Assembly (NCBI GenBank): GCA_049578985.1 | Contig: JBAUMZ010000019.1 | Coordinates: 19,290-83,289 of the forward strand | Length of the DNA stretch: 64,000 bases | Direction: 5' to 3' | Source of the DNA: TH5896 sp049578985 | GTDB lineage: Archaea; Thermoproteota; Nitrososphaeria; Nitrososphaerales; Nitrososphaeraceae | Part shown: positions 8,940 to 17,382 of the stretch, in pieces | Numbering within the stretch: position 1 is the stretch's first letter | How the letters are laid out: the number at the start of each line of letters is the position of its first letter | The notes under the pieces: generated by a model | Database searches by the model: none | What the model was told of the DNA's origin: nothing | What the model saw: only the letters and a program-made list of their open reading frames with translations | Made by a program: the position numbers and the translations under genes

Positions 8940-9413
8940 ATGAGCGTTTTTGCATCAGAAGAAGCGAGCAGGAGGCTCGCGGACTTTGGTATAATAATGA
9001 AATACATGAGATTCCTCCAGGAACATGGTTTTTCTGAATTTGGAAAGGGACAATTGACAGGTAAAATGGAATTGCTTAAAGAGGGCTTTTCAGATTCTAC
9101 GACGAATCATTCAGAGCAGCAATTCGATTCTCGAATTAGCACTAGTCAAGTTGATCCAAGTTCTTATCATGATGTGAAATTATCTCGTACTATACCTATA
9201 GAAGCTAATTCAGAGGGCTCGAAGTTCAACAGGCGGAAAATAGACAGTGATGAAGAAATAAGTCCTGTAGGAAGTAAGACATTTGAAAATGGACATAAAC
9301 CCCTAGATCAAGGTAGGGGGAGAAAGTATCTACCTGAAAACAACAGATGGAACATCAAGAACGACGATGAATCATCATGGATATCGCGAATTAGAAAATT
9401 AGCTGATGTGTAG
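8940..9413 (+). CDS. Hypothetical protein with short helical head and disordered tail
   Basis: 157 residues. Residues 1-35 form a predicted amphipathic helix pair (ASEEASRRLADFGIIMKYMRFLQEHGF); the remainder is Ser/Asn/Lys/Glu-rich and probably unstructured, ending with a basic patch and WISRIRKLADV. No domain recognised. A TATA-like element (tatatttatg near 8908-8917) precedes the ATG at 8940 by about 25 bases, supporting real expression as a near-leaderless message. It has no operon partner, with fumC divergent to the left and pth2 convergent to the right. Confidence 0.55.
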   Translation: MSVFASEEASRRLADFGIIMKYMRFLQEHGFSEFGKGQLTGKMELLKEGFSDSTTNHSEQQFDSRISTSQVDPSSYHDVKLSRTIPIEANSEGSKFNRRKIDSDEEISPVGSKTFENGHKPLDQGRGRKYLPENNRWNIKNDDESSWISRIRKLADV

Positions 9414-9537
9414 TTCCCAATGATTATATACCTTTGCTATCGGTAATCTAATCGCGTGTATCATGTTGCCTTAAAAGAAGTGGACAGGTTGTTAATTGAA
9501 ACCGGCATCGAATTCGACTCGGGTTGTTGTCTCAACT

Positions 9538-9915
9538 CTACAATAGTTTCAGATCCTTTGTGATTCGATCGATTAGTGGGGATGGGGCTGGCCCAATTCC
9601 AAGACATGTTGTGGTCCCTTCGGGGATTTGTGTTAACCCCCTATCTTGTACCTGAACTACCGGAAGACCTGAGGTTTGTGCCTTCCACTTTATGTTGTGT
9701 AAATCCTCGAGAGAATGGACTTTAACAACGATTTTAGCCTGGCCGGAGTTAAACCATTTCATAAACCATGAAGGATTAGTCGTCATTACTTGCTCTGCGC
9801 CAGAGACAGCAGCGTGAGCAACCTGGGCAGCTAACTTACCGATACCCATTCGAAGCTCTTTCCTCACTACGATTACCTGTTTGAATTCCAATTGTTCGTT
9901 CGACCTTAGCTTCAT
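9538..9915 (-). CDS. pth2: Peptidyl-tRNA hydrolase, archaeal/eukaryotic type
   Basis: Releases tRNA from prematurely dropped peptidyl-tRNAs. The 125-residue length is typical of Pth2. Seen are FKQVIVVRKELRMGIGKLAAQVAHAA with the catalytic-site Lys/Gln/His cluster, VVKVHSLEDLHNI, the QDRGLTQIPEGTTTCLGIGP segment and the C-terminal IDRITKDLKLL helix. ATG 9915 is the start. It is divergent from the geranylgeranyl reductase gene at 9951 with only 35 bases between starts, so the two share a promoter region. Confidence 0.95.
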   Translation of the reverse strand: MKLRSNEQLEFKQVIVVRKELRMGIGKLAAQVAHAAVSGAEQVMTTNPSWFMKWFNSGQAKIVVKVHSLEDLHNIKWKAQTSGLPVVQVQDRGLTQIPEGTTTCLGIGPAPSPLIDRITKDLKLL

Positions 9916-9950
9916 TAATAAATCGAGTTATTTATTTCCAATACGAGGTA

Positions 9951-11147
9951 ATGAACCGAGTCAAGTACGACGTGGTGGTAGCAGGTGGAAGTCTTTCTGG
10001 ATTGTTGACAGCTCGAGAAATAGGTAAGTCGTCGATTTCAGTCAAAGTCTTGGAAGCTGACCACGAAATCGGTACTCCGGAACACTGTGGAGGGTTAGTG
10101 AGCCTCAGTGGCTTGCGAAAGCTAGGCATCGTCCCATCACATAGAACGTTTAGAAACCACATTACACGAGCCAAAATATGCTCAAGATGTTCCTCCTTTG
10201 TAATTGATGCGAAACTCCAGGATGTGGTGGCCATCGACAGGAGGGAATTAGATAAGCAGATTGCTTTTCAAGCTCAAGAACTTGGTGTTGAAATAACAAC
10301 AATGAATTCCATGAAGTCAGTCTCAACATATCCTAAACTAGATGAAGATCAATCTCACAAAGCCGGAAATGGGTATACTTATGCTGTGAGCACCACTGAA
10401 GGGACAGTTTATTGTAAATTTTTTGTGGATGCAAGAGGATTGTCATCACTAATAAGAAAACATAGAACGGGGATATTGCCATCAGGCCAGTATGAAGTGT
10501 TCGCTCCGTGGATAGAACCTGATACTGTGGAGCTCTATTTCGATACAGATAAATATCCGGGTTTTTTCGCTTGGATAATTCCGCTAGGAGATAACAAGGC
10601 GAAAATAGGTGTAGCAGGTAGAGACATCAATATAGTGAATGCCATTAATTCATTTCTCGAATCAAAAGGTTCTACATATTCGATTTCAAGAAAGATATTT
10701 GCCCCAATTTATGTATCGGGACCAATAAGGCGCTTTATCGATGGACGCAGGTTCTTGATCGTAGGAGACGCTGCTGGGCAAACAAAACCTACAACGGCGG
10801 GGGGTATTCTAAGTTCAGGAATGGGGGGTATACTTGCGGGCCGTGCAATTGTTGAGGCGATTGAGCAAGAAGATGACTTATTTCTTAAAAACTATCCTAA
10901 CGAATGGCACTCTATATTTGGGTTCGAATTCAAAAAGTTGATACTTGCTAGGAAGATATTCGAACATTTGGACAACAAGGCGATCGATGAACTATTTTCC
11001 ACGGTTTCCCGGCCAACTATAGCGCGAATTTCTCAAGATGGGGAATTCGACTTTCATTCGGCTCCCCTTTCACTAATTCTCAATGTAAAGTCTACCTCAA
11101 GTATAGTTAAGGGTCTCCTGGAAAGTAGATTGAGGAGGGCGGAGTGA
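9951..11147 (+). CDS. Geranylgeranyl reductase family FAD oxidoreductase
   Basis: Flavoprotein of the archaeal geranylgeranyl reductase family, which saturates isoprenoid chains of membrane lipids or quinones. The 398 residues begin with the FAD dinucleotide-binding VVVAGGSLSGLLTAREI, then PEHCGGLVS with the cysteine characteristic of this family, and the second FAD motif GDAAGQTKPTTAGGI near residue 270. ATG 9951. It is followed at short distance by a zinc-ribbon gene and aEF1B on the same strand. A second family member is encoded at 13912-15360; which acts on lipids and which on quinone is not visible. Confidence 0.88.
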   Translation: MNRVKYDVVVAGGSLSGLLTAREIGKSSISVKVLEADHEIGTPEHCGGLVSLSGLRKLGIVPSHRTFRNHITRAKICSRCSSFVIDAKLQDVVAIDRRELDKQIAFQAQELGVEITTMNSMKSVSTYPKLDEDQSHKAGNGYTYAVSTTEGTVYCKFFVDARGLSSLIRKHRTGILPSGQYEVFAPWIEPDTVELYFDTDKYPGFFAWIIPLGDNKAKIGVAGRDINIVNAINSFLESKGSTYSISRKIFAPIYVSGPIRRFIDGRRFLIVGDAAGQTKPTTAGGILSSGMGGILAGRAIVEAIEQEDDLFLKNYPNEWHSIFGFEFKKLILARKIFEHLDNKAIDELFSTVSRPTIARISQDGEFDFHSAPLSLILNVKSTSSIVKGLLESRLRRAE

Positions 11148-11163
11148 GCAAGATATAAATCCT

Positions 11164-11370
11164 ATGGTGAAACCATACTACAAGATATTAATGCCAACTT
11201 CGTTACAATTGCCTGTATGCACGTCATGTGCTCGTCCTATAATGCCAAACGATGAATGTGTTAAATTTTATTGCCCCAGTTGTGGTTATGTGCTAGTTTG
11301 GAGATGTGAAAGCTGTAGAGAATTCGCTAGGATGTACAAGTGCGTAGGATGCGGATTCGAAGGACCTTAA
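11164..11370 (+). CDS. Small double zinc-ribbon protein (HVO_2753/DUF1610 type)
   Basis: 68 residues with four CxxC knuckles: CTSC, CPSC, CESC and CVGC, which would bind two zinc ions, and the conserved C-terminal FEGP. Related archaeal proteins are found next to the aEF1B gene, as here. The start may instead be the ATG at 11191 (residue 10, MPTSLQLPVCTSC), which matches family length and is better spaced from the TATA-like box at 11151-11158. It abuts aEF1B without a gap, implying co-transcription. Role probably in translation or RNA binding, by context only. Confidence 0.8.
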   Translation: MVKPYYKILMPTSLQLPVCTSCARPIMPNDECVKFYCPSCGYVLVWRCESCREFARMYKCVGCGFEGP

Positions 11371-11658
11371 TTGGAAATGTCGAAACTAGTCGTCCGTGTC
11401 AAAATTTTACCATCTGATGCAGAAACAAATCTAGACGAGGTTTCCAAGTCTATATCAGAAACAGTTCCTACGGGAATGGAATTGAATGCAGTTTCCAAAG
11501 AGCCTGTTGCATTTGGATTATTTTCACTATTAATTGATTTTATTTTGGATGATAGTGAGGGTCAGATGGATAAACTTGAGGATTTCCTTGGGAGAACTGA
11601 AGGCGTTGGACAGTTTGAGGTCGTAGCTATGAGCAGAAGATCAGTGCAGATAAAGTAA
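11371..11658 (+). CDS. ef1b: Elongation factor 1-beta (aEF1B), nucleotide exchange factor for aEF1A
   Basis: Promotes GDP/GTP exchange on elongation factor 1A. The 95-residue ferredoxin-like fold is the size of archaeal aEF1B; seen are LVVRVKILPSDAETNLDEV, the conserved VPTGMELNAVSKEPVAFGLFSL stretch and the C-terminal VGQFEVVAMSR strand. Either TTG 11371 or ATG 11377 can start it; the ATG gives MSKLVVRVK, closest to homologues. The TTG directly follows the stop of the zinc-ribbon gene, so the two are an operon. Confidence 0.92.
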   Translation: MEMSKLVVRVKILPSDAETNLDEVSKSISETVPTGMELNAVSKEPVAFGLFSLLIDFILDDSEGQMDKLEDFLGRTEGVGQFEVVAMSRRSVQIK

Positions 11659-11719
11659 ATATTGCCCTTGGTATACCTATTTTAGCATATCATAATTCTT
11701 GTAAGCCATTCACATTTAT

Positions 11720-11836
11720 GAACCTGGAATATTTCTATGCGGAAAATCCAGATCCCTGGAGCGAGTACCCAAGAAAGACCGTGTGACGAAGATGTGATGG
11801 TGGTGCAGGCGTAGATATGAAATGCCTGCCAGGTTC
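11720..11836 (+). ncRNA. Candidate structured RNA (strand uncertain)
   Basis: Between aEF1B and ctaB lies a 117-base stretch closed by a perfect 8-bp helix (GAACCTGG at 11720-11727 with CCAGGTTC at 11829-11836). Inside are a tccag/ctgga hairpin (11747-11760) and a GCAGGC/GCCTGC hairpin with a 13-base purine-rich loop (11805-11829; its last base is shared with the closing helix, so one pair must yield). No reading frame of note crosses it. It does not match tRNA, 5S, SRP or RNase P RNA. It could also be the paired 3' ends of two convergent messages. Confidence 0.35.
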
Positions 11837-11864
11837 GAGATTTTCTATATGCTTATTGTATGAA

Positions 11865-12782
11865 TCAGAACCTTACGTAAAATAAGGCGTCAAAGGCAAT
11901 GCCGACAAATATGATAACTAAGTAGGGCGCGGTAACCTTGTAGGCCTTCCAAGCAAATTCCGGGGTCGGTTCTTTCGATAATCTATAATGGTAAATTAGC
12001 ATCAACGAACCAGCGATAGCTGCTATAATTGTATACAATACTCCTAGCCCAAAGAAATAGAGAGCTAATGAATAAGGGAGCAAAAGTGCGGTATTGTAAA
12101 AAATATAGGTTGCAGTCTTCTGGTTTCCAACTAATACAGGCAGCATCGGAACGTTTACCGTAACATATTCTTCCCTAGCCTTGATAGCCAAACACCAAAA
12201 GTGCGCAGGCGTCCATAGGAATACCAATAATCCTACCAAAAATCCGAGCAGGTCTATAGACCCTGTTGCAGCAGACCACCCTGCCCAAGAAGCAGCACTT
12301 CCAGCAAAACCGCCGATTACGATGTTGGATGGATTAATCCTCTTGAGCCAAACTGTATATACTATCACATAGATGAATATACCCAAAGCGATCATGGCTG
12401 CTGTAACCAAATTTAATGTCAGTGCTGCGAGTGAGACCGAAACTGCACAAATGATTAGGCCGTACAATAATACCTTCTGTGCAGGTAATTTACCCGAAGG
12501 AATCGGTCTTTTGGATGTTCGGTCCATGGCTTTGTCAATATCTTTGTCGTAATAGTGATTCAAAGCACTGGAGCCCATTGATGCCAAGGTCCCAGATATA
12601 ATCAGGAAAAGAAGGTTCCACATTGAGATATCCCAACCCACCTCGGGTGTATTATCGAATCTACTTGCTGCGAGCATAGAGGTTACTGCCGTAATAACAA
12701 GAACCACTACGATCCTTGGCTTAGATACCTCCAGATACTCCCTTACAACCACATTTTTGGACCTTAGGTGAGCTCTCACCAT
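11865..12782 (-). CDS. ctaB: Heme O synthase (protoheme IX farnesyltransferase)
   Basis: UbiA-superfamily prenyltransferase that adds farnesyl to heme B to make heme O for terminal oxidases. The 305 residues hold about eight to nine membrane helices. The first Asp-rich prenyl-diphosphate motif is clear: NHYYDKDIDKAMDRTSKRP (residues near 75-93), and the second loop region lies at TPAHFWCLAIKAREEY. SKPRIVVVLVITA is the family N-terminus. ATG 12782. It is convergent with aEF1B, from which it is separated by a possible structured RNA. The terminal oxidase genes are not in the window. Confidence 0.93.
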   Translation of the reverse strand: MVRAHLRSKNVVVREYLEVSKPRIVVVLVITAVTSMLAASRFDNTPEVGWDISMWNLLFLIISGTLASMGSSALNHYYDKDIDKAMDRTSKRPIPSGKLPAQKVLLYGLIICAVSVSLAALTLNLVTAAMIALGIFIYVIVYTVWLKRINPSNIVIGGFAGSAASWAGWSAATGSIDLLGFLVGLLVFLWTPAHFWCLAIKAREEYVTVNVPMLPVLVGNQKTATYIFYNTALLLPYSLALYFFGLGVLYTIIAAIAGSLMLIYHYRLSKEPTPEFAWKAYKVTAPYLVIIFVGIAFDALFYVRF

Positions 12783-12853
12783 TCTACCATTTAACTCATT
12801 CGCCTATATGAAATGAGCCAGAATCTCAGTGTGACGGGCCATCCTCCGTTGCT

Positions 12854-13144
12854 TTATTCCCTGATACTTTCAAGAGTGGAAACTACTTGCCAGAGCATTG
12901 TCCTTATGTGAGATTCCATCTGTCTATTTTGAGTAAGTCCATCAAGCATACTCACGGCATTAGCTGCCCTTACTGTAATAGTACCAGATTTCTCATCCTT
13001 CAAAGTTCCCAAAACATCCTTTACGTGATTTCTAGTATTTCTTTGTATATCCCTATTCTTAACTATTGCATCTAAAGTCGAGATGGTCTTTGTCAATTTT
13101 TCGAGATTCACCCTCTCCTTCTCTTCTTTTTTATGTGCGCTCAT
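12854..13144 (-). CDS. UPF0147 family protein
   Basis: 96-residue all-helical protein of the archaeal UPF0147 family, with the typical NRDIQRNTRNHVKDVLGTL and AANAVSMLDGLTQNRQMESHIRTMLWQVVSTLE repeats, which look like two related helical pairs. Function is not established. ATG 13144. It lies just upstream of ctaB on the same strand (71-base gap) and divergent from the translin gene at 13227. Confidence 0.9.
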   Translation of the reverse strand: MSAHKKEEKERVNLEKLTKTISTLDAIVKNRDIQRNTRNHVKDVLGTLKDEKSGTITVRAANAVSMLDGLTQNRQMESHIRTMLWQVVSTLESIRE

Positions 13145-13226
13145 ACAACGATTAGTAAAATGTTCCCCATTATTTGCTTTAGCACAAAAGAGGTTATTAG
13201 ACCGTTTATCTTAATGCTACAAAATA

Positions 13227-13859
13227 ATGGTTATGACAGCTGAAAATGTAAAGGCTACATTGAAGAATATTTCATTAGACCTAGATGATGTTGAACATAG
13301 ACGGGAGGTACTAATTAAAGGGACAAGAGGTGTTATCATGAAATGCAGCAAATCTATTATGGCATTGCATCGAGGGAAGTTTGAGGACGCAGCCAAACTC
13401 CTCAAGGAGGCTCAAGCTGAATTAGGTTCTCTCAGGACACACGTACGTGACGACCTTGAGAGGTATCTTATCAATGCTGAGCAGGAGTTAGTCGAAGCAT
13501 ACCAACTCAAATGCGTGTATGAAAAGACCAGTCTTGCTGGGATCGAGGATTTGAATGTTGCACCTTCCTCATACCTTCTCGGCCTTTTGGACTCCATAGG
13601 TGAAATAAAGCGAATGATTTATGATAATTTACGAACTGAACGAACTTCAGACGCATTGAATTTATTTGCTTTGATGGAGGATCTCTACAGTTCAATTTAT
13701 CCCTTTTCAGTTTATGACAATATCGTCCCTGGTATAAAGAGGAAGTTGGATGTTGCAAAGCTATTAATTGAAAATGCCCGATCAACGCTCACAGAGGGAT
13801 CCAGTAGGAATTTGCTTATCCAGAGAATGGATATTTTGGAGAAGCAATTAGGAACCTAA
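13227..13859 (+). CDS. Translin family nucleic-acid-binding protein
   Basis: All-helical 210-residue protein matching archaeal translin/TRAX: KNISLDLDDVEHRREVLIKGTRGVIMKCSKSI at the N-terminus, the acidic AQAELGSLRTHVRDDLERYLINAEQELVEA, and YLLGLLDSIGEIKRMIYDNL. Translins form octamers that bind single-stranded DNA or RNA; TRAX-like members have RNase activity. Two of the acidic residues needed for that activity may be present in helix 4 (EQELVEA) but I cannot decide on catalysis. Start ATG 13227 (or 13233). It is convergent with the second geranylgeranyl reductase gene. Confidence 0.88.
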   Translation: MVMTAENVKATLKNISLDLDDVEHRREVLIKGTRGVIMKCSKSIMALHRGKFEDAAKLLKEAQAELGSLRTHVRDDLERYLINAEQELVEAYQLKCVYEKTSLAGIEDLNVAPSSYLLGLLDSIGEIKRMIYDNLRTERTSDALNLFALMEDLYSSIYPFSVYDNIVPGIKRKLDVAKLLIENARSTLTEGSSRNLLIQRMDILEKQLGT

Positions 13860-13911
13860 AGCTAAAATTATGCTCAAGATTTCCTTCTCGACAGATTTAA
13901 TAGCCATCGAA

Positions 13912-15360
13912 TCATTGTGACGAATATCCCATAATTTCCATTAGGCCATTTTGCCATTGGGTAAACCCATCGGGAGTACTCGGATAATTATCATAATGCT
14001 TGACAAGCAAGGCATTCACTTCTGTAGTTCGCTTCAAAGATGCCGCCAGCTTTTGGTTCATTAAGCTTGCAAATACAAGTCCCATCTTACCGACAAGGCT
14101 GAACTCTGGATGTTCTCCATTAGTTATTTTCTCTACATCAAACTTTGAGATAAAATGCTTCATCCCGTAATTAATTTGCTCATTGGAAAGTCCTTGCAAC
14201 ATGCGTCTAAACACCTCAAGACCAGCCGTCTTGTAACCGTATTCATCTATAAATTCCTTGTTATAGATCCATAAACCTGCCTCAGAAACATCTCCTTGCT
14301 GAATGGCATTCACTGCGTGTTTTCCTGCAAGCGTAGCTGCGATTATAGCCGGACCAATTCCCCCAGCATCTAAGGGTTTTGGCATCCAAGCAGAGTCTCC
14401 GACAAGCATATATCCATTAGCCACCATGCAGTCATTCTGTCTGCGAACTGAGACCTGCCAGGTCCCCCATGAATTTCCGCTATCTTGAGCCTCATCTGAT
14501 AATCTAGGGTTATGAACAGCGGGATTTGAGTTTAAGTAATTGTCTATTAAATGCTTTAGATTGACGATTTTACCGCTTTTTTTATTCATCTGATCTAATG
14601 CTTTTTGTTGGACCCCTAATCCGATATTTGCCTTCAAATTGCCTTTAGGGAACACCCAGGCGTATCCACCTGGAGCAATATTTTGGTCTAGATGTATTAT
14701 GCAATATTCTGGGTCAAAATATGTTTTGTCATCAATGCCCACATCAAAGGTACATATGTATCTCCCCGTTGCCTCCAAGTCGTCTCTCAGTATCTTTCTC
14801 TGGATGTGGGAATTAATCGCCAGATTTGTTCTAAGGACAGAGGTAACTCCTGTGCAATCAATGACCAGTGAACACGTTTTCCTGAACGAAGATCTCTCCT
14901 TCAAGTCGTCGCCTTCAATTCCTACTACCGTATTTCCATCGGTTATAAGGCCTCTAATGACAATGTTTCCCTTAAGATCAACACCCATTGATAAGGCGTC
15001 TCTGGCTTGCCTCTGGGGCAGGAGCTTTCTATTCAGAATATATCCCTCCCCATCAAATGAAATTTTCGTTTCATGATCGGGAGAATAAGCAACAACTCCT
15101 TTTACGGGATGTTCAATTTCAGGATACTGCCAATTAATATTTATTCTACTATTCATGTAGTCGACCGGTTTCTTACCAACTGCGTCACCACAAATCCAAC
15201 CTGTCAGTGTCTTTCTACCTAATGATTCTAGATCATTTCTGTCTACCACCAAGATTCTTAGCCTTTGAGATGAGTAATGAGCAGCTGAACATGCAGCAAT
15301 CATGCCAGACAGGCCTCCGCCTGCAATTATGATGTCGTACTCTCTGTCAACAGCAGACAT
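13912..15360 (-). CDS. Second geranylgeranyl reductase family protein
   Basis: FAD-dependent reductase of the family that hydrogenates digeranylgeranyl-glycerophospholipids. The FAD loop is DIIIAGGGLSGMIAAC; GWICGDAVGKKPVDYM contains the family cysteine, and VGDSAWMPKPLDAGGIGPAI is the second FAD motif. ATG 15360 places the FAD strand ten residues in, as usual; an upstream ATG at 15411 adds 17 poorly conserved residues. Length about 482, longer than the paralogue at 9951 because of a larger C-terminal helical part. It follows glmS on the same strand after 73 bases. Confidence 0.87.
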   Translation of the reverse strand: MSAVDREYDIIIAGGGLSGMIAACSAAHYSSQRLRILVVDRNDLESLGRKTLTGWICGDAVGKKPVDYMNSRININWQYPEIEHPVKGVVAYSPDHETKISFDGEGYILNRKLLPQRQARDALSMGVDLKGNIVIRGLITDGNTVVGIEGDDLKERSSFRKTCSLVIDCTGVTSVLRTNLAINSHIQRKILRDDLEATGRYICTFDVGIDDKTYFDPEYCIIHLDQNIAPGGYAWVFPKGNLKANIGLGVQQKALDQMNKKSGKIVNLKHLIDNYLNSNPAVHNPRLSDEAQDSGNSWGTWQVSVRRQNDCMVANGYMLVGDSAWMPKPLDAGGIGPAIIAATLAGKHAVNAIQQGDVSEAGLWIYNKEFIDEYGYKTAGLEVFRRMLQGLSNEQINYGMKHFISKFDVEKITNGEHPEFSLVGKMGLVFASLMNQKLAASLKRTTEVNALLVKHYDNYPSTPDGFTQWQNGLMEIMGYSSQ

Positions 15361-15433
15361 GGCCCTATAGCCTTCAATTGCTCCATCTGTATTTAAAGCT
15401 AAGTTGCCCAAAGTTTCCGATTCATGTCCGGCC

Positions 15434-17200
15434 CTATTTGACGGTTACGGACTTGGCGAGGTTTCGAGGATAGTCTGGATTTGCGTTTTTCTCAAGTGCT
15501 AGATAATATGCTATCATCTGAAACGGTATTACCTCCAAAAGGGGATAAAAAACTTCATTCACTTCAGGAATCGCTATAAATCGGTCATAGACATCACTCG
15601 AGGAACTTCCTACACCTATCAGAGATGCACCTCTTGCCTTTATTTCGTGGGCATTGGCCTTCACATCGTCAAAAGTAGAATCTGGGGGGTTCAGAACCAG
15701 AATACAACTATTCTTGTCGATGAGCGCTAGGGGTCCATGCTTCAGCTCGCCAGCCGGGATTCCTTCTGCATGCACATAGCTCAACTCCTTGATCTTCAGG
15801 GCTCCCTCAAGTGCAATGGGATAATGAATTGATCTGCCCAATACGTAGATGTCTCTCACGTCCTTGATTTCGTTAGCTATTCGCTCAATCATGCCCTGTC
15901 TTTCGATTAATTCTTTCACAGCACCATGCAATCTGTGTCTCTGGTCCTCTAATCCAATAACTCCTCCTGAGAGTTTATCTAGTATGGCATAAAGTATCAT
16001 CAACTGTGAAGTAAAACTCTTGGTTGCTGCCACTCCAATTTCCGGCCCACAATTCATGTGAATAGAAATATCACTCAGACGCGCCAAGGACGAGGTTGGA
16101 ACATTCACTATCGAGATGATCTTTGAGCCAAGTGGTTTCGATTTCTTTATAACCTCTAGAACATCTGCCGTTTCCCCGCTCTGTGAAATGGCAACAATTA
16201 CAGATTCAGGCTCAATATCATTTACAAGATACTGGAATTCACTTGACATGATAGCATCTGATTTTCTTCTCCCATACTTTGAAAGAAGGGCCTTTGCCAC
16301 TAATGCACAATGATAGCTTGTCCCACTTCCGGTAAAGTATATGGACGGAGCCGATTTGAGCAACTCACTGGCTTGCTCGATTCTGTTTTCCTGACCCTTT
16401 CCGGACTTAACAATGGTCTCTACCTGTTCATTGATCTCTTTGATGGTGAAATGGGCGTAAGTCCCCTTGTCAATCCCGCCAAACTCCCAAGCCACTTGAG
16501 TTATTGGCCTCACAACAGGCGCACCGTCAAAACTAATCATTTCCATTTCAGGGCCCTTTAAGATCACAATGTCTCGATTGTCTAGGAATATTGCTCTGTC
16601 TGTGTAATTCAAAAATCCTACAACATCACTGCTAATATAATAGCCGTCATTTGAAATACCCACAATAAGTGGTTCATCGAATCGAGCTCCAGCAATGGTC
16701 CCATCACTAAACGCCGCAATAAATGAAAATGCGCCAGCCAATTTCTTGGCAGTATTGAGTACTGCTCCTCTCAGATCGCCCGAATAAAAATAATCTTCTT
16801 CCAGCAAATGTGCGATAACTTCACTATCTGTTTCGCTCTTGAAAATATGACCCTTATCCATGAGCTTTGATTTTAGCTCCGAATAGTTCTGAATTATTCC
16901 GTTGTGCACGACCGCAATCTCTCCGTTACAGGACGTATGGGGATGGGCATTCTTGTCTGTAACCTTTCCATGTGTTGCCCATCTTGTATGACCTATTCCA
17001 ATCGTTCCAGGCAATGCTCCCAAAAGTAAATTTGAATCCACAGCTTCGACTCTTCCCACTCCTTTTTTGACGCTGATTTTGCCGCCAGCAATAGTTCCGA
17101 TTCCTACGCTATCGTAACCCCTATACTCCATTTTCTTTAAGCACTCTACTAGAAGAGGAGCGGCGAGAGATCCACCTTTGTACCCGATAATTGAACACAT
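15434..17200 (-). CDS. glmS: Glutamine-fructose-6-phosphate aminotransferase (isomerising)
   Basis: Makes glucosamine-6-phosphate from fructose-6-phosphate and glutamine, the entry to UDP-N-acetylglucosamine for glycans. ATG 17200 is chosen because it puts the nucleophilic Cys directly after Met (MCSIIGYKG); the frame extends to 17239 but a longer start would block the Ntn active site. The glutaminase half shows HTRWATHG and NGIIQNYSEL; the two SIS domains show SGTSYHCA and SQSGETADV; the C-terminus YPRNLAKSVTVK is the family signature. About 588 residues. A TATA-like element (minus strand, near 17225-17232) supports a near-leaderless start. Confidence 0.96.
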   Translation of the reverse strand: MCSIIGYKGGSLAAPLLVECLKKMEYRGYDSVGIGTIAGGKISVKKGVGRVEAVDSNLLLGALPGTIGIGHTRWATHGKVTDKNAHPHTSCNGEIAVVHNGIIQNYSELKSKLMDKGHIFKSETDSEVIAHLLEEDYFYSGDLRGAVLNTAKKLAGAFSFIAAFSDGTIAGARFDEPLIVGISNDGYYISSDVVGFLNYTDRAIFLDNRDIVILKGPEMEMISFDGAPVVRPITQVAWEFGGIDKGTYAHFTIKEINEQVETIVKSGKGQENRIEQASELLKSAPSIYFTGSGTSYHCALVAKALLSKYGRRKSDAIMSSEFQYLVNDIEPESVIVAISQSGETADVLEVIKKSKPLGSKIISIVNVPTSSLARLSDISIHMNCGPEIGVAATKSFTSQLMILYAILDKLSGGVIGLEDQRHRLHGAVKELIERQGMIERIANEIKDVRDIYVLGRSIHYPIALEGALKIKELSYVHAEGIPAGELKHGPLALIDKNSCILVLNPPDSTFDDVKANAHEIKARGASLIGVGSSSSDVYDRFIAIPEVNEVFYPLLEVIPFQMIAYYLALEKNANPDYPRNLAKSVTVK

Positions 17201-17382
17201 ACGCATAATTATTTTGATAACATAATTAAAAATAGCCAAAAGGGGGATATGACCGTTATATTAATATATTTAGTGTAGAATCCATCTTATAGCAGTATTT
17301 CGGACGCAAGCACGCTAAGAATGAGGCCAAAGTTTTTTTGTACCTGTCATAATTTATATGTAATCTTAGTCAATATCCGTCG

